Shown: positions 30,818 through 38,214 of the stretch, piece after piece
Layout of the letters: each line of letters opens with the position of its first letter
How positions within the stretch are numbered: position 1 is the first letter of the stretch
From: CAZVKN01 sp964627035
GTDB taxonomy: Bacteria; Electryoneota; AABM5-125-24; Hatepunaeales; Hatepunaeaceae
Assembly (NCBI GenBank): GCA_964627035.1
Contig: CAZVKN010000012.1
Coordinates: 1-64,000, forward strand
Direction of reading: 5' to 3'
DNA: 64,000 bases
Translations under genes and position numbers: made by a program
The notes under the pieces: generated by a model
Told to the model about the DNA's origin: nothing
Database searches by the model: none
Seen by the model: only the letters and a program-made list of their open reading frames with translations

Positions 30818-31201
30818 ATGGCAAAGAAAGAGAAAAAACGGACAAAGAAAAAGGTTGATGCAGTTGGTGTGGTTCACATCAAAGCAACCTTCAACAACAC
30901 CATAATTACCATCACCGACAGCTACGGCAACGTTGTGCTTTGGTCGAGTGCCGGCAAGGTCGGATTCAAAGGGTCTCGTAAGAGCACCCCTTTTGCAGCT
31001 CAACAGGCGGCTTCAACAGCAGCTAAGACTGTGCAGGAGATGGGAATGGAGAAGATCGCTGTTAATGTGAAAGGTCCCGGGTCAGGTCGTGAATCGGCGA
31101 TAAGGTCGCTGCAGGCTGCCGGGTTGGAGATTACATCCATCCGTGATCTGACGCCGCTGCCGCACAACGGCTGCCGTCCGAAGAAGAGACGTAGAATATA
31201 A
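30818..31201 (+). CDS. rpsK: 30S ribosomal protein S11
   Basis: S11 is a platform protein near the exit site. The 127 residues have a basic start (MAKKEKKRTKKK), VHIKATFNNTIITITDSYGN, KGSRKSTPFAAQQA, and the end PLPHNGCRPKKRRRI. All agree with the family. The start ATG directly follows an octamer inverted array with no strong ribosome site. Confidence 0.97.
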   Translation: MAKKEKKRTKKKVDAVGVVHIKATFNNTIITITDSYGNVVLWSSAGKVGFKGSRKSTPFAAQQAASTAAKTVQEMGMEKIAVNVKGPGSGRESAIRSLQAAGLEITSIRDLTPLPHNGCRPKKRRRI

Positions 31202-31203
31202 CG

Positions 31204-31314
31204 AGTTGAAAAGTTTTCAAGTTTACAAGTTACCAAGTTTTTCATTTCTGATGTACATTTGTTCCACAAGCATCTTGTCAACTTGATAACTTGCCAACTT
31301 GTTAACTTCAATCA
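31204..31314 (+). repeat. Octamer inverted array 4 (rpsK-rpsD gap)
   Basis: The left arm steps CAAGTTTA, CAAGTTAC and CAAGTTTT. The right arm steps AACTTGAT, AACTTGCC, AACTTGTT and AACTTCAA, each with an 8-nt period. About 40 nt separate the arms. It is the longest of the four arrays. Confidence 0.82.
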
Positions 31315-31325
31315 TAGGAATATAA

Positions 31326-31955
31326 ATGGCAAGAGACACAGGACCTGTATGTAAGCAGTGTCGCCGTGAAAAAGAGAAGCTGTTTCTGAAAGGAGACAGA
31401 TGCTTCTCATCGAAATGTTCATTTGATCGCAAGGGATATCCCCCGGGTCAACATGGACAGAAACGGAGGTTCAAGCAATCTGACTATTGCACCCAGCTCC
31501 GTGAAAAACAGAAGATTCGCAGAAGCTATGGGCTGATGGAAAGGCAGTTCCATAATACATATAAAAAGGCGTCGGTAGAACGCGGTATTACGGGTGAGAA
31601 TATGCTTGTTCGTCTGGAGAGCAGATTGGACAGCGTTGTCTATAGACTTAACCTCGCTCCTTCGCTGCGTGCTGCGCGTCAGTTGGTTACACACGGTCAT
31701 TTTGAAGTAAATGGTCGTCGAGTTGATATTCCTTCATATTCCGTAAGTGTCGGCGATATTGTCCGGGTTCGGGATAAGTCAAGGAAAATGGAGTTAATCC
31801 ATCAAGCCATGCGTCATTCTCGCAAAGACAGACTTGTAGAATACCTGGAACTCAACAAGGCTAAGATGGAAGGAGTAGTTGTCGGAAGACCCAGGCGTGA
31901 TCAGATTCCGATCACCGCCAACGAACAACTTGTAGTTGAGCTTTATTCTCGTTAG
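31326..31955 (+). CDS. rpsD: 30S ribosomal protein S4, zinc-binding type
   Basis: S4 starts 30S body assembly and in E. coli represses the alpha operon. The 209 residues include an N-terminal zinc site (Cys9, Cys12 and the Cys pair of CFSSKC), YPPGQHGQ, and an S4 RNA-binding domain (LESRLDSVVYRLNLA, LVTHGHFEVNGRRVDIPSY). It starts MARDTGPVCKQC. rpoA follows after nine bases. Confidence 0.97.
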   Translation: MARDTGPVCKQCRREKEKLFLKGDRCFSSKCSFDRKGYPPGQHGQKRRFKQSDYCTQLREKQKIRRSYGLMERQFHNTYKKASVERGITGENMLVRLESRLDSVVYRLNLAPSLRAARQLVTHGHFEVNGRRVDIPSYSVSVGDIVRVRDKSRKMELIHQAMRHSRKDRLVEYLELNKAKMEGVVVGRPRRDQIPITANEQLVVELYSR

Positions 31956-31964
31956 AGGTTTGAA

Positions 31965-32966
31965 ATGAGCGGAATTACATTCCAGATGCCGGAAGCGATT
32001 GATGTTGATTATTCCACCTTCAGCACTACTTATGGCAAATTCACGATCCAGCCTCTTGAACGGGGATATGGCAACACTCTTGGAAATTCCATTCGCAGAG
32101 TTTTGCTTGGATCACTCAGCGGTGCTGCGATAACATCAATTCATTTCGATGGGATTCTGCATGAATTTGGCACTATTGATGGTGTTAAGGAAGACGTCAC
32201 TCAGATTATAATGGGGTTGAAAGGGGTTCGTTTCAAACTAATGAACCGTTACCCAGATAAAATTCGGCTCCACCTGAAGGGAGCGATGGAGCTGACTGCC
32301 AAGGATCTGCAGCAAGGTTCCGGTGAGTTTGAGATACTGAACCCGGATCATCATATCGCTTATCTGAACGAAGATGCAGACTTCAGATGTGAGATCATCG
32401 TCCGAAGCGGACGCGGCTACATCATGTCCGAGGAGAACCGCGATGAGGATGCTCCTCTCGGCACTATTCCTGTAGATTCAATCTACACACCTATCGAGAA
32501 GGTTAAATATCTGGTCGAAAACACCCGTATAGGTCATAGAACCGACTATGAACGGCTGATACTGGAAATATGGACAGACGGTTCTGTTACACCGGACGAT
32601 GCTCTGACCCAAGCTGGTAAAATCCTTCGCGATCATATAATGCTATTCATCAACTTTGATATCATACCGATTGAGGACGAAGAAGGTGAGAATGATGAGG
32701 AGACTCTCCGAATACGTCGGCTGCTGCGCAAGCCTGTTGATGAACTTGATGTTTCAGTCAGAGCCGCCAACTGCCTGAAGGAAGCCAAAATCCGCACGAT
32801 TGCGGATCTGGTTTCACGAGAAGAACCGGAAATGTTGTCCTTTAAGAATTTCGGCAGAAAATCATTGATCGAACTAACCGAGATTTTGAAAGAGAGCGGT
32901 CTGGGATTCGGTTTTGATGTGGAAAAATATCTTGGACCGGGAACCATGCGACGACCCTCGCTTTAG
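31965..32966 (+). CDS. rpoA: DNA-directed RNA polymerase subunit alpha
   Basis: Alpha dimerises to start polymerase assembly and contacts UP elements and activators. The 333 residues include the N-terminal domain (FTIQPLERGYGNTLGNSIRR, about residues 25-44), an acidic linker (DEEGENDEETL), and the C-terminal domain with helix-hairpin-helix segments (NCLKEAKIRTIADLVSREE). It starts MSGITFQMPEAIDVD, with AGAGGT upstream. Confidence 0.97.
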   Translation: MSGITFQMPEAIDVDYSTFSTTYGKFTIQPLERGYGNTLGNSIRRVLLGSLSGAAITSIHFDGILHEFGTIDGVKEDVTQIIMGLKGVRFKLMNRYPDKIRLHLKGAMELTAKDLQQGSGEFEILNPDHHIAYLNEDADFRCEIIVRSGRGYIMSEENRDEDAPLGTIPVDSIYTPIEKVKYLVENTRIGHRTDYERLILEIWTDGSVTPDDALTQAGKILRDHIMLFINFDIIPIEDEEGENDEETLRIRRLLRKPVDELDVSVRAANCLKEAKIRTIADLVSREEPEMLSFKNFGRKSLIELTEILKESGLGFGFDVEKYLGPGTMRRPSL

Positions 32967-32986
32967 ATTTACAAGAGACATATAAA

Positions 32987-33601
32987 ATGCGACACTTAAA
33001 TAATAAACCTCACTTAAATCGCTCTGCCAGTCATAGACGAGCTTTGTTCGGAAATATGTCCGCATCGCTTTTCCTGCACCGCAAGATTACCACTACACTG
33101 GGCAAAGCGAAGCATGCACGGAAGTTCGCCGAACGGATGATTACATTTGCCCGAAAAGGTGACGTAGCTGCAAGACGCCATGTCCTACGTTTTATCCGCG
33201 ACAAGGAAGCGGTTAAAAAACTGTTTGACGAATTGGGTCCTCATTTCAAGAACAGAAACGGCGGATATACCCGCATTATCAAACTCGGTCCTCGACGCGG
33301 TGATGCTGCACCGATGGCACTGCTTGAACTGGTCGGTTTTGACGATGCTGTCGTCGAGAAGACAAAGAAGAAAGCCAGGAAATCGAAACTGCAGCCGACG
33401 CAGGACGAACCTGCGGAAGAAGTAGAGGTTGAGGAAACCGCTGTTGAAGCCGCTGAAGAGGTCAGAACGGAGGAAGCGGTAGATGAGCCTGAGGCAAGTG
33501 AAGAAGTCAAAGCAGCCGATGTTGAAAGCGAGGATGCTACAGTAGCAGAAAAAGCACCGGAAGCTGAAGAGACCGAAGAGAATAAGGATAAATCAGAGTA
33601 G
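32987..33601 (+). CDS. rplQ: 50S ribosomal protein L17 with a long acidic tail
   Basis: L17 lies near the exit tunnel on the back of the 50S. Residues 1 to about 120 are a standard L17 (MRHLNNKPHLNRSASHRRAL, TLGKAKHARKFAERMITFA, YTRIIKLGPRRGDAAPMAL). The remaining 85 or so residues are Glu/Ala/Val-rich with few hydrophobics, an acidic low-complexity tail. Typical L17 proteins have 115-130 residues; longer acidic or Ala/Lys-rich tails are known in some phyla. It is the last gene of the cluster. Confidence 0.95.
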   Translation: MRHLNNKPHLNRSASHRRALFGNMSASLFLHRKITTTLGKAKHARKFAERMITFARKGDVAARRHVLRFIRDKEAVKKLFDELGPHFKNRNGGYTRIIKLGPRRGDAAPMALLELVGFDDAVVEKTKKKARKSKLQPTQDEPAEEVEVEETAVEAAEEVRTEEAVDEPEASEEVKAADVESEDATVAEKAPEAEETEENKDKSE

Positions 33602-33689
33602 GAACATAGCCTGAGAAGTCTTCTATACATGATACTTGAGCCAAATTGAATTTGAGATTACGGCTGCAAAAAACATGACACGGTTAGTT

Positions 33690-33724
33690 AAAAGGTGACT
33701 CATTTTCGGGTCACCTTTTTGTTT
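33690..33724 (+). terminator. Rho-independent terminator of the ribosomal cluster
   Basis: AAAAGGTGAC (33690-33699) pairs perfectly with GTCACCTTTT (33710-33719), with a 10-nt loop and a T-rich tail. It lies about 90 nt after rplQ and closes the S10-spc-alpha run. Confidence 0.9.
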
Positions 33725-33733
33725 TGGTATTGA

Positions 33734-33765
33734 TATGTAGCTCGGCTCTCCGAAGCTGGGATGTA
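33734..33765 (+). repeat. TGTAGC-type imperfect palindrome
   Basis: TATGTAGCTCGGCT and AGCTGGGATGTAT flank CTCCGA, forming an imperfect stem. It resembles the start of the element at 34511. Confidence 0.5.
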
Positions 33766-33783
33766 TCAAGTGAGGAATCTGGA

Positions 33784-34503
33784 ATGATAAAATTGGGATT
33801 TGTATTTATCTTTCTATTAGCGGTTGGATGTCAAGATCCTGAACCTGAAAAATACATCATATCATTCAACACAGAAGTCGTTGATCCACCATCTAAGAGC
33901 GATGTAACCAAATGGAAAGCCACGATCACAGAAGCGATAGACTCGATTTCTGGATATTTTGGAATTGAATACACAGATACCCTTCAAGTCTTCCTTGTTA
34001 ATGATGGTTCTATTGAGGGTGGTTTAGGGCATATCTATATGACACCGTATTCGATTACCGGAAAAGAAGATATACTTCATGAGATTACGCATGCGATTGT
34101 ACCTCTTAAAATTAGCTGCTTTTATAACGAGGGACTTGCAGTCTTTATGTCAGAGTATTTTGCTGATAAGCCTTTCAGATTTAAGAGTGCTGATAAATGG
34201 GTAATGGAGCATCGTGATAGTTTGATTAGTATTGAGAATCTTGCCAAAGATAATACTTGCTATCAAATTTATGGTGAGCTTGCAAAAAACTTAGGCTATG
34301 TGGAGGCAGGTTCATTCCATAAATTCTTAAATGCGAAATATGGCAGAGATGCTTTGCGGGTATTAGTAGCTACGGGCGGAGCGGTTGACTATGTGAAGGC
34401 ATTCGGTAAGGATTTGGCTGATTTAGAGAAGGAATGGCTTGAAAAGCTTTTCCCAACGGATACTCTTTCACTGAATTCTCACTTTCTTGGGAATGGTGAA
34501 TAA
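33784..34503 (+). CDS. Lipoprotein with gluzincin-like zinc metallopeptidase motif
   Basis: A 239-residue protein with a lipoprotein signal peptide (hydrophobic residues 4-13, lipobox AVGC, Cys16). The zinc motif HEITH is at 99-103, and NEGLA at 115-119 supplies the third ligand glutamate. This is the arrangement of 'peptidase MA-like' proteins (HExxH plus a downstream EGLA). It is therefore probably a membrane-anchored periplasmic peptidase; the substrate is unknown. The ATG at 33784 is preferred over one 20 codons earlier because GAGGA precedes it and the signal peptide starts there. It stands alone after the ribosomal terminator. Codon use appears more A/T-rich than its neighbours. Confidence 0.78.
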   Translation: MIKLGFVFIFLLAVGCQDPEPEKYIISFNTEVVDPPSKSDVTKWKATITEAIDSISGYFGIEYTDTLQVFLVNDGSIEGGLGHIYMTPYSITGKEDILHEITHAIVPLKISCFYNEGLAVFMSEYFADKPFRFKSADKWVMEHRDSLISIENLAKDNTCYQIYGELAKNLGYVEAGSFHKFLNAKYGRDALRVLVATGGAVDYVKAFGKDLADLEKEWLEKLFPTDTLSLNSHFLGNGE

Positions 34504-34510
34504 CCTTTGA

Positions 34511-34581
34511 TATGTAGCACGGCTTCTCCGAAGCGGTATTACCTTGGAAACAACCCCGGTTTCAGCGAAACCGGGCTACAT
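34511..34581 (+). repeat. TGTAGC...GCTACA composite palindrome
   Basis: It begins TATGTAGCACGGCTTCTCCGA and ends CCGGGCTACAT. Inside, CCCGGTTTC and GAAACCGGG form a 9-bp stem with a 3-nt loop. It lies just before hutU and could be read as an N-terminal extension of that gene, which is rejected. Confidence 0.65.
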
Positions 34582-34624
34582 AAAATCCCCATATATGCGG
34601 GAGCATAAACAATTTGGAGTCAAT

Positions 34625-36280
34625 ATGGACATTAGAGATTGGAAACTGATAACGGGGACTGAATTACGGTGCAAAGGATGGGTTCAGGAAGCGGCACTGC
34701 GGATGATGCTGCACAATCTACATCCTGATGTTGCCGAAAATCGTGACGAACTGATCGTTTACGGTGGAACCGGTAAAGCGGCGCGTAGTTGGGAAGCGGC
34801 GGGCGCTATTGCTGAGAGCCTCATCAATCTTGAAGACTATGAGACATTACTGGTACAGTCGGGCAAACCTGTCGGTATCGTTACGACCCATCCCGATGCT
34901 CCGCGTGTATTGATCGCCAATGCCAATCTGGTGGGTAATTGGGCGAACTGGGATTATTTCCGTGAATTGGAGCGCAAAGGTCTAATCATGTTCGGTCAGA
35001 TGACTGCTGGATCGTGGATCTACATCGGTACTCAAGGAATCCTGCAAGGTACTTACGAGACATTAGCCGAACTCGCACGACAGCATTTCAACGGTTCACT
35101 CAAAGGCACATTAACCGTAACTGCCGGACTCGGTGGAATGGGTGGAGCACAACCGTTGTCGGTTACTATGAACGAAGGTGTTGCACTAATTGCTGAGGTG
35201 GATCCGGTTCGTATCAAACGCAGATTGGATTTCCGCTATCTTGATCGCTCGACCGAGAACCTCGATGAAGCCATTGACTGGGCGTTGGAAGCGAAGGATA
35301 ACAAGCGACCGCTGTCTGTCGGAGTATTGGCGAATGCAGTTGATCTGCTGAATCGGCTGATTGAGCGCGATATTACGCCGGATGTTGTAACCGATCAAAC
35401 TTCCGCTCATGACGAGCTAAACGGCTATTATCCGTTAGGTTACACGTTTGATGAAGCAACAGAACTCCGCAAACGTGATCAGAAACAATACATCAAGCTT
35501 TCATATCAGACGATGGCTGAGCATATTAAAGGTATGGTCACGCTGTTGGATCGTGGTTCAATCGTATTTGACTACGGCAACAACCTTCGCGCTCAAGCCG
35601 AGAAAGGTGGAGCTGAACGTGCGTTTGATTTCCCCGGCTTTGTACCAGCTTACATCAGACCGCTGTTTTGCGAAGGTAAGGGACCGTTCCGTTGGGTAGC
35701 GCTGTCCGGTGATCCTGAAGATATCTATCGCACCGATGAGAAGGTGCTGGAGATGTTCCCTGAAGATGAAGCGTTGTGCAGATGGATCAAGATGGCGGGG
35801 GAGAAGGTGGAACTTCAGGGGCTTCCTTCACGTATATGCTGGCTCGGTCTCGGTGAAAGGCACAGACTGGGATTAGCGTTCAACGAGATGGTCGCAAAGG
35901 GTGAACTGACCGCTCCAATTGCTATCGGACGGGATCATCTTGATTGCGGATCCGTAGCATCACCGTATCGTGAGACCGAAGCAATGAAGGACGGCAGCGA
36001 TGCGATTGCTGATTGGCCCATACTGAACGCACTTGTCAATGCGGTATCGGGAGCAAGTTGGGTATCGTATCATCATGGTGGCGGAGTCGGTATGGGTTAT
36101 TCTCTCCATGCAGGTCAGGTTATAGTTGCTGAGGGAACGCCTGAAGCCGCCGCGCGGATTGCGAGAGTATTGTGGAACGACCCCGCTACCGGTGTGATCC
36201 GTCATGCTGATGCCGGATATGACACTGCAATTGCTTGTGCTCACAAACTCGGCGTTAAGCTTCCAATGATTAACAAGTAA
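34625..36280 (+). CDS. hutU: Urocanate hydratase
   Basis: Urocanase converts urocanate to imidazolonepropionate in histidine breakdown, using tightly bound NAD+. From ATG 34625 (GGAG ten bases upstream) the product has 551 residues, the family length. Visible are the N-terminal YGGTGKAARSW, the Rossmann-type TAGLGGMGGAQPLSV, DQTSAHDELNGYYP, and near the C-terminus HHGGGVGMGYSLHAGQV. An in-frame extension to 34544 would encode the preceding repeat. No hutH, hutI or hutG is adjacent, so the pathway genes are dispersed. Confidence 0.95.
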   Translation: MDIRDWKLITGTELRCKGWVQEAALRMMLHNLHPDVAENRDELIVYGGTGKAARSWEAAGAIAESLINLEDYETLLVQSGKPVGIVTTHPDAPRVLIANANLVGNWANWDYFRELERKGLIMFGQMTAGSWIYIGTQGILQGTYETLAELARQHFNGSLKGTLTVTAGLGGMGGAQPLSVTMNEGVALIAEVDPVRIKRRLDFRYLDRSTENLDEAIDWALEAKDNKRPLSVGVLANAVDLLNRLIERDITPDVVTDQTSAHDELNGYYPLGYTFDEATELRKRDQKQYIKLSYQTMAEHIKGMVTLLDRGSIVFDYGNNLRAQAEKGGAERAFDFPGFVPAYIRPLFCEGKGPFRWVALSGDPEDIYRTDEKVLEMFPEDEALCRWIKMAGEKVELQGLPSRICWLGLGERHRLGLAFNEMVAKGELTAPIAIGRDHLDCGSVASPYRETEAMKDGSDAIADWPILNALVNAVSGASWVSYHHGGGVGMGYSLHAGQVIVAEGTPEAAARIARVLWNDPATGVIRHADAGYDTAIACAHKLGVKLPMINK

Positions 36281-36281
36281 T

Positions 36282-36332
36282 GTAGTCGTGATTGTCTCAA
36301 CCACGATATGGGCTTGAGACAAGCCCGACTAC
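36282..36332 (+). repeat. GTAGTC-type double palindrome 2
   Basis: It has the same layout and length as the element at 30152 (GTAGTCGTGATTG at the start, CCCGACTAC at the end). It begins two bases after the hutU stop. It holds two stems, CGTGATTG with CAACCACG (imperfect) and GGGCTTG with CAAGCCC. Confidence 0.8.
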
Positions 36333-36347
36333 AGAAAGGAGTAAATC

Positions 36348-36569
36348 ATGGCTAATATTCCTGCAAAGATGGTTTTCAAACTGCTTGCCATCCTCGGCGG
36401 GATAATCTTGTTTTTCGTCATTCTGGCTTGGATTTCGTTTCTGATTCTCCAGAGAATCGGTATAATCTACGACGATAAGCCGGATAAAGGTGGCAGCAAG
36501 TGGCAAGTTTCGGTGATCGAGCCGGAACCGGAGTTCTGTGTCCGCTATCGCCATGAAACACAGACTTGA
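36348..36569 (+). CDS. Small single-span membrane protein
   Basis: A 73-residue protein with a basic N-terminus, one strong hydrophobic helix (about residues 10-34, LLAILGGIILFFVILAWI) and a polar C-terminal half containing DDKPDKGGSK. AAGGAG lies six to seven bases before the ATG. No family is recognised. It lies between hutU and yjbQ on the same strand, but the palindrome upstream separates it from hutU. Confidence 0.65.
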   Translation: MANIPAKMVFKLLAILGGIILFFVILAWISFLILQRIGIIYDDKPDKGGSKWQVSVIEPEPEFCVRYRHETQT

Positions 36570-36639
36570 CTTGAACGCCGCATTAAGGAACGAAATGTTT
36601 CCGATCCAATATTAGCAAACAATTTTCCCCACCAACATT

Positions 36640-37059
36640 ATGAAAGTAATTACCAAAACAATTGAGTTGTCCACCAAGGGCTTTCCGACGATCATTGACC
36701 TAAGCCGTCAGATCGGGTCGTTTCTGATGGACGCAGATGTTTCAGATGGATTGCTGACCGTCTTTGTTCCAGGTTCAACTGCAGGCGTGACCACCATCGA
36801 GTACGAGCCGGGACTGCTGAAAGATCTACCTGCGCTGTGCGAAAAGCTTGCACCGCGCGGTGTGACCTATCAGCATGATGCTACCTGGCATGACGGTAAT
36901 GGATACGCACACCTGCTGGCTGCACTCTTTAAGCCGTCGTTATCTGTGCCAATGGAGAACGGTAATCCGATCCTCGGCACATGGCAGCAGGTTGTGCTGA
37001 TGGATTTCGACAACCGCGCCCGAACCCGCCGATTGGTTCTGCAGGTGATAGGGGAATAA
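36640..37059 (+). CDS. yjbQ: YjbQ family protein (UPF0047)
   Basis: A 139-residue YjbQ-like protein; members have shown thiamine-phosphate synthase side activity, but the main role is unknown. The family signature is clear: TVFVPGSTAGVTTIEYEPG near residue 42, HDATWHDGNGYAHL near 80, GTWQQVVLMDFDNR near 113. The length is normal. The Ala in STAGV and the conserved His and Asp residues of the small beta-barrel are intact. It is alone, with palindromic repeats on the right side. Confidence 0.9.
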   Translation: MKVITKTIELSTKGFPTIIDLSRQIGSFLMDADVSDGLLTVFVPGSTAGVTTIEYEPGLLKDLPALCEKLAPRGVTYQHDATWHDGNGYAHLLAALFKPSLSVPMENGNPILGTWQQVVLMDFDNRARTRRLVLQVIGE

Positions 37060-37072
37060 AGGGTATCGAGTT

Positions 37073-37140
37073 CAACCTTTAGGTTGTTTCCCACGCTAAA
37101 GCGTGAACTCTGAACTGTTTAGAGTACAGCCTTTAGGCTG
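37073..37140 (+). repeat. Three 14-bp palindromes with CTTTAG/CTAAAG core
   Basis: CAACCTTTAGGTTG (37073-37086), CACGCTAAAGCGTG (37092-37105) and CAGCCTTTAGGCTG (37127-37140) keep the same core while their arms differ in a compensated way. GAACTCTGAAC lies between the second and third. A related pair is at 53068-53109. Confidence 0.78.
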
Positions 37141-37164
37141 TTCTTCGATTAACTTAAGGCAATT

Positions 37165-37986
37165 GTGAGCAACCAAAAAACTCAAAATAAACTCCCCCCA
37201 TTTGAACGAAAACTGATCTCTTGGGGAAAACGCAAGAAAGCGGGGGATCGCCGTAGCGGTGAACTTGGCATCTTTCTCGAAGGCTCAAAGCTTTTAACGG
37301 AAGCACTTCAGGCTAATCATCCTTTGACAGCAGTCTGGTACACGCCAAGGTTTGCTGCATCAGAGCCCGGGTTGCTGCACCGTTTGAAGGAGATGGAACT
37401 TCAACGATTCAGAGAAGTTTCACAGAGGATGATGAATACGATCAGTGATATGAGTACACCTCCTGGAATTGCTGCGGTTGCTGTACAACCCGGATTTATT
37501 TACCGCGAGCCGAGCGATCCGTTTTCGCTGATTGTTGTGCTGCTATTGGTGCAAGATCCGGGTAATCTTGGTACAGTCATCAGAACAGCGGATTATTTCG
37601 GTGCGGATGAACTGTGGCTCGGTCACGGTTCCGTTGATCCATATAGCCCCAAGGTTTTGCGAGGCACGATGGGCAGCAGTTTTCGGCTACCGGTGGTTCG
37701 TGTGAATGATCTTGAAAAACGGGTCAATCGCTTTAAGCAGACCGGTGCATCAATTTGGGCAGCGGTAGCCCATGATGAGAAGGCGGACTTAAAGATTACC
37801 ACAACCGGGTCAACAATTTTGATGATTGGAGGGGAAAGCAAAGGACTACAATCTCATGAAATTGCACTCGCTGATCACAGGATTTATATACCCGGAGCAA
37901 AACGATCTGAATCGCTGAATCTTTCTGTGGCAGCTGGTATTCTGATCTATTCAGCCACGTCCGGCAGATTGATTCAGCAGCTTTGA
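37165..37986 (+). CDS. TrmH/SpoU-family RNA methyltransferase
   Basis: A 273-residue protein of the SPOUT class, which methylates ribose in rRNA or tRNA with SAM through a knotted fold. An N-terminal substrate-binding domain (EGSKLLTEAL near residue 40) is followed by the catalytic domain with QDPGNLGTVIRTADYFGAD (motif 1, about 132-150), IGGESKGL (motif 2) and the end RSESLNLSVAAGILIY (motif 3). All three motifs are complete. The start is GTG at 37165. The exact target nucleotide cannot be told. Confidence 0.92.
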   Translation: MSNQKTQNKLPPFERKLISWGKRKKAGDRRSGELGIFLEGSKLLTEALQANHPLTAVWYTPRFAASEPGLLHRLKEMELQRFREVSQRMMNTISDMSTPPGIAAVAVQPGFIYREPSDPFSLIVVLLLVQDPGNLGTVIRTADYFGADELWLGHGSVDPYSPKVLRGTMGSSFRLPVVRVNDLEKRVNRFKQTGASIWAAVAHDEKADLKITTTGSTILMIGGESKGLQSHEIALADHRIYIPGAKRSESLNLSVAAGILIYSATSGRLIQQL

Positions 37987-38057
37987 GCAGGCTCGACTTT
38001 GGTCTTGTCATCCATTGTTATAGACCCTATTATTGCTTAACTTGTGAAAATTAAAAT

Positions 38058-38079
38058 TTGCCTCCAATCAGGGAGGCAA
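38058..38079. other. Hairpin in the SpoU-oppA gap
   Basis: TTGCCTCC (38058-38065) pairs with GGAGGCAA (38072-38079) over a 6-nt loop. On the - strand it is followed by an A/T-rich ATTTTAATTTT, so it would work as a terminator only in that direction. The gene to its left is on the + strand. Confidence 0.4.
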
Positions 38080-38116
38080 CCTATAGAAAATAAGAGTATC
38101 AACAAATAGTGATTTT

Positions 38117-38146
38117 GTAGTCGGGGTTGTCCTCAACCCCGACTAC
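38117..38146 (+). repeat. GTAGTC-type palindrome 3 (short form)
   Basis: GTAGTCGGGGTTG and CAACCCCGACTAC form a perfect 13-bp stem around TCCT. It is the single-hairpin form of the family, with arms changed in a compensated way (GGGG/CCCC instead of GTGG/CCAC). Confidence 0.85.
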
Positions 38147-38214
38147 AGATGATAAAATCACTACAAAGTTGACACTCTCTATAAATTATTGTGGGGGGAT
38201 AATTGGAGGAGGCT

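Noticed and set aside
20124..31314. Octamer arrays as possible CRISPR repeats
   Set aside because: The unit is 8 nt, there are no unique spacers, arrays are inverted halves, and no cas genes are present.
34544..34624. 27-residue N-terminal extension of urocanase
   Set aside because: It would translate the palindromic repeat; the family N-terminus and a ribosome site fit ATG 34625.
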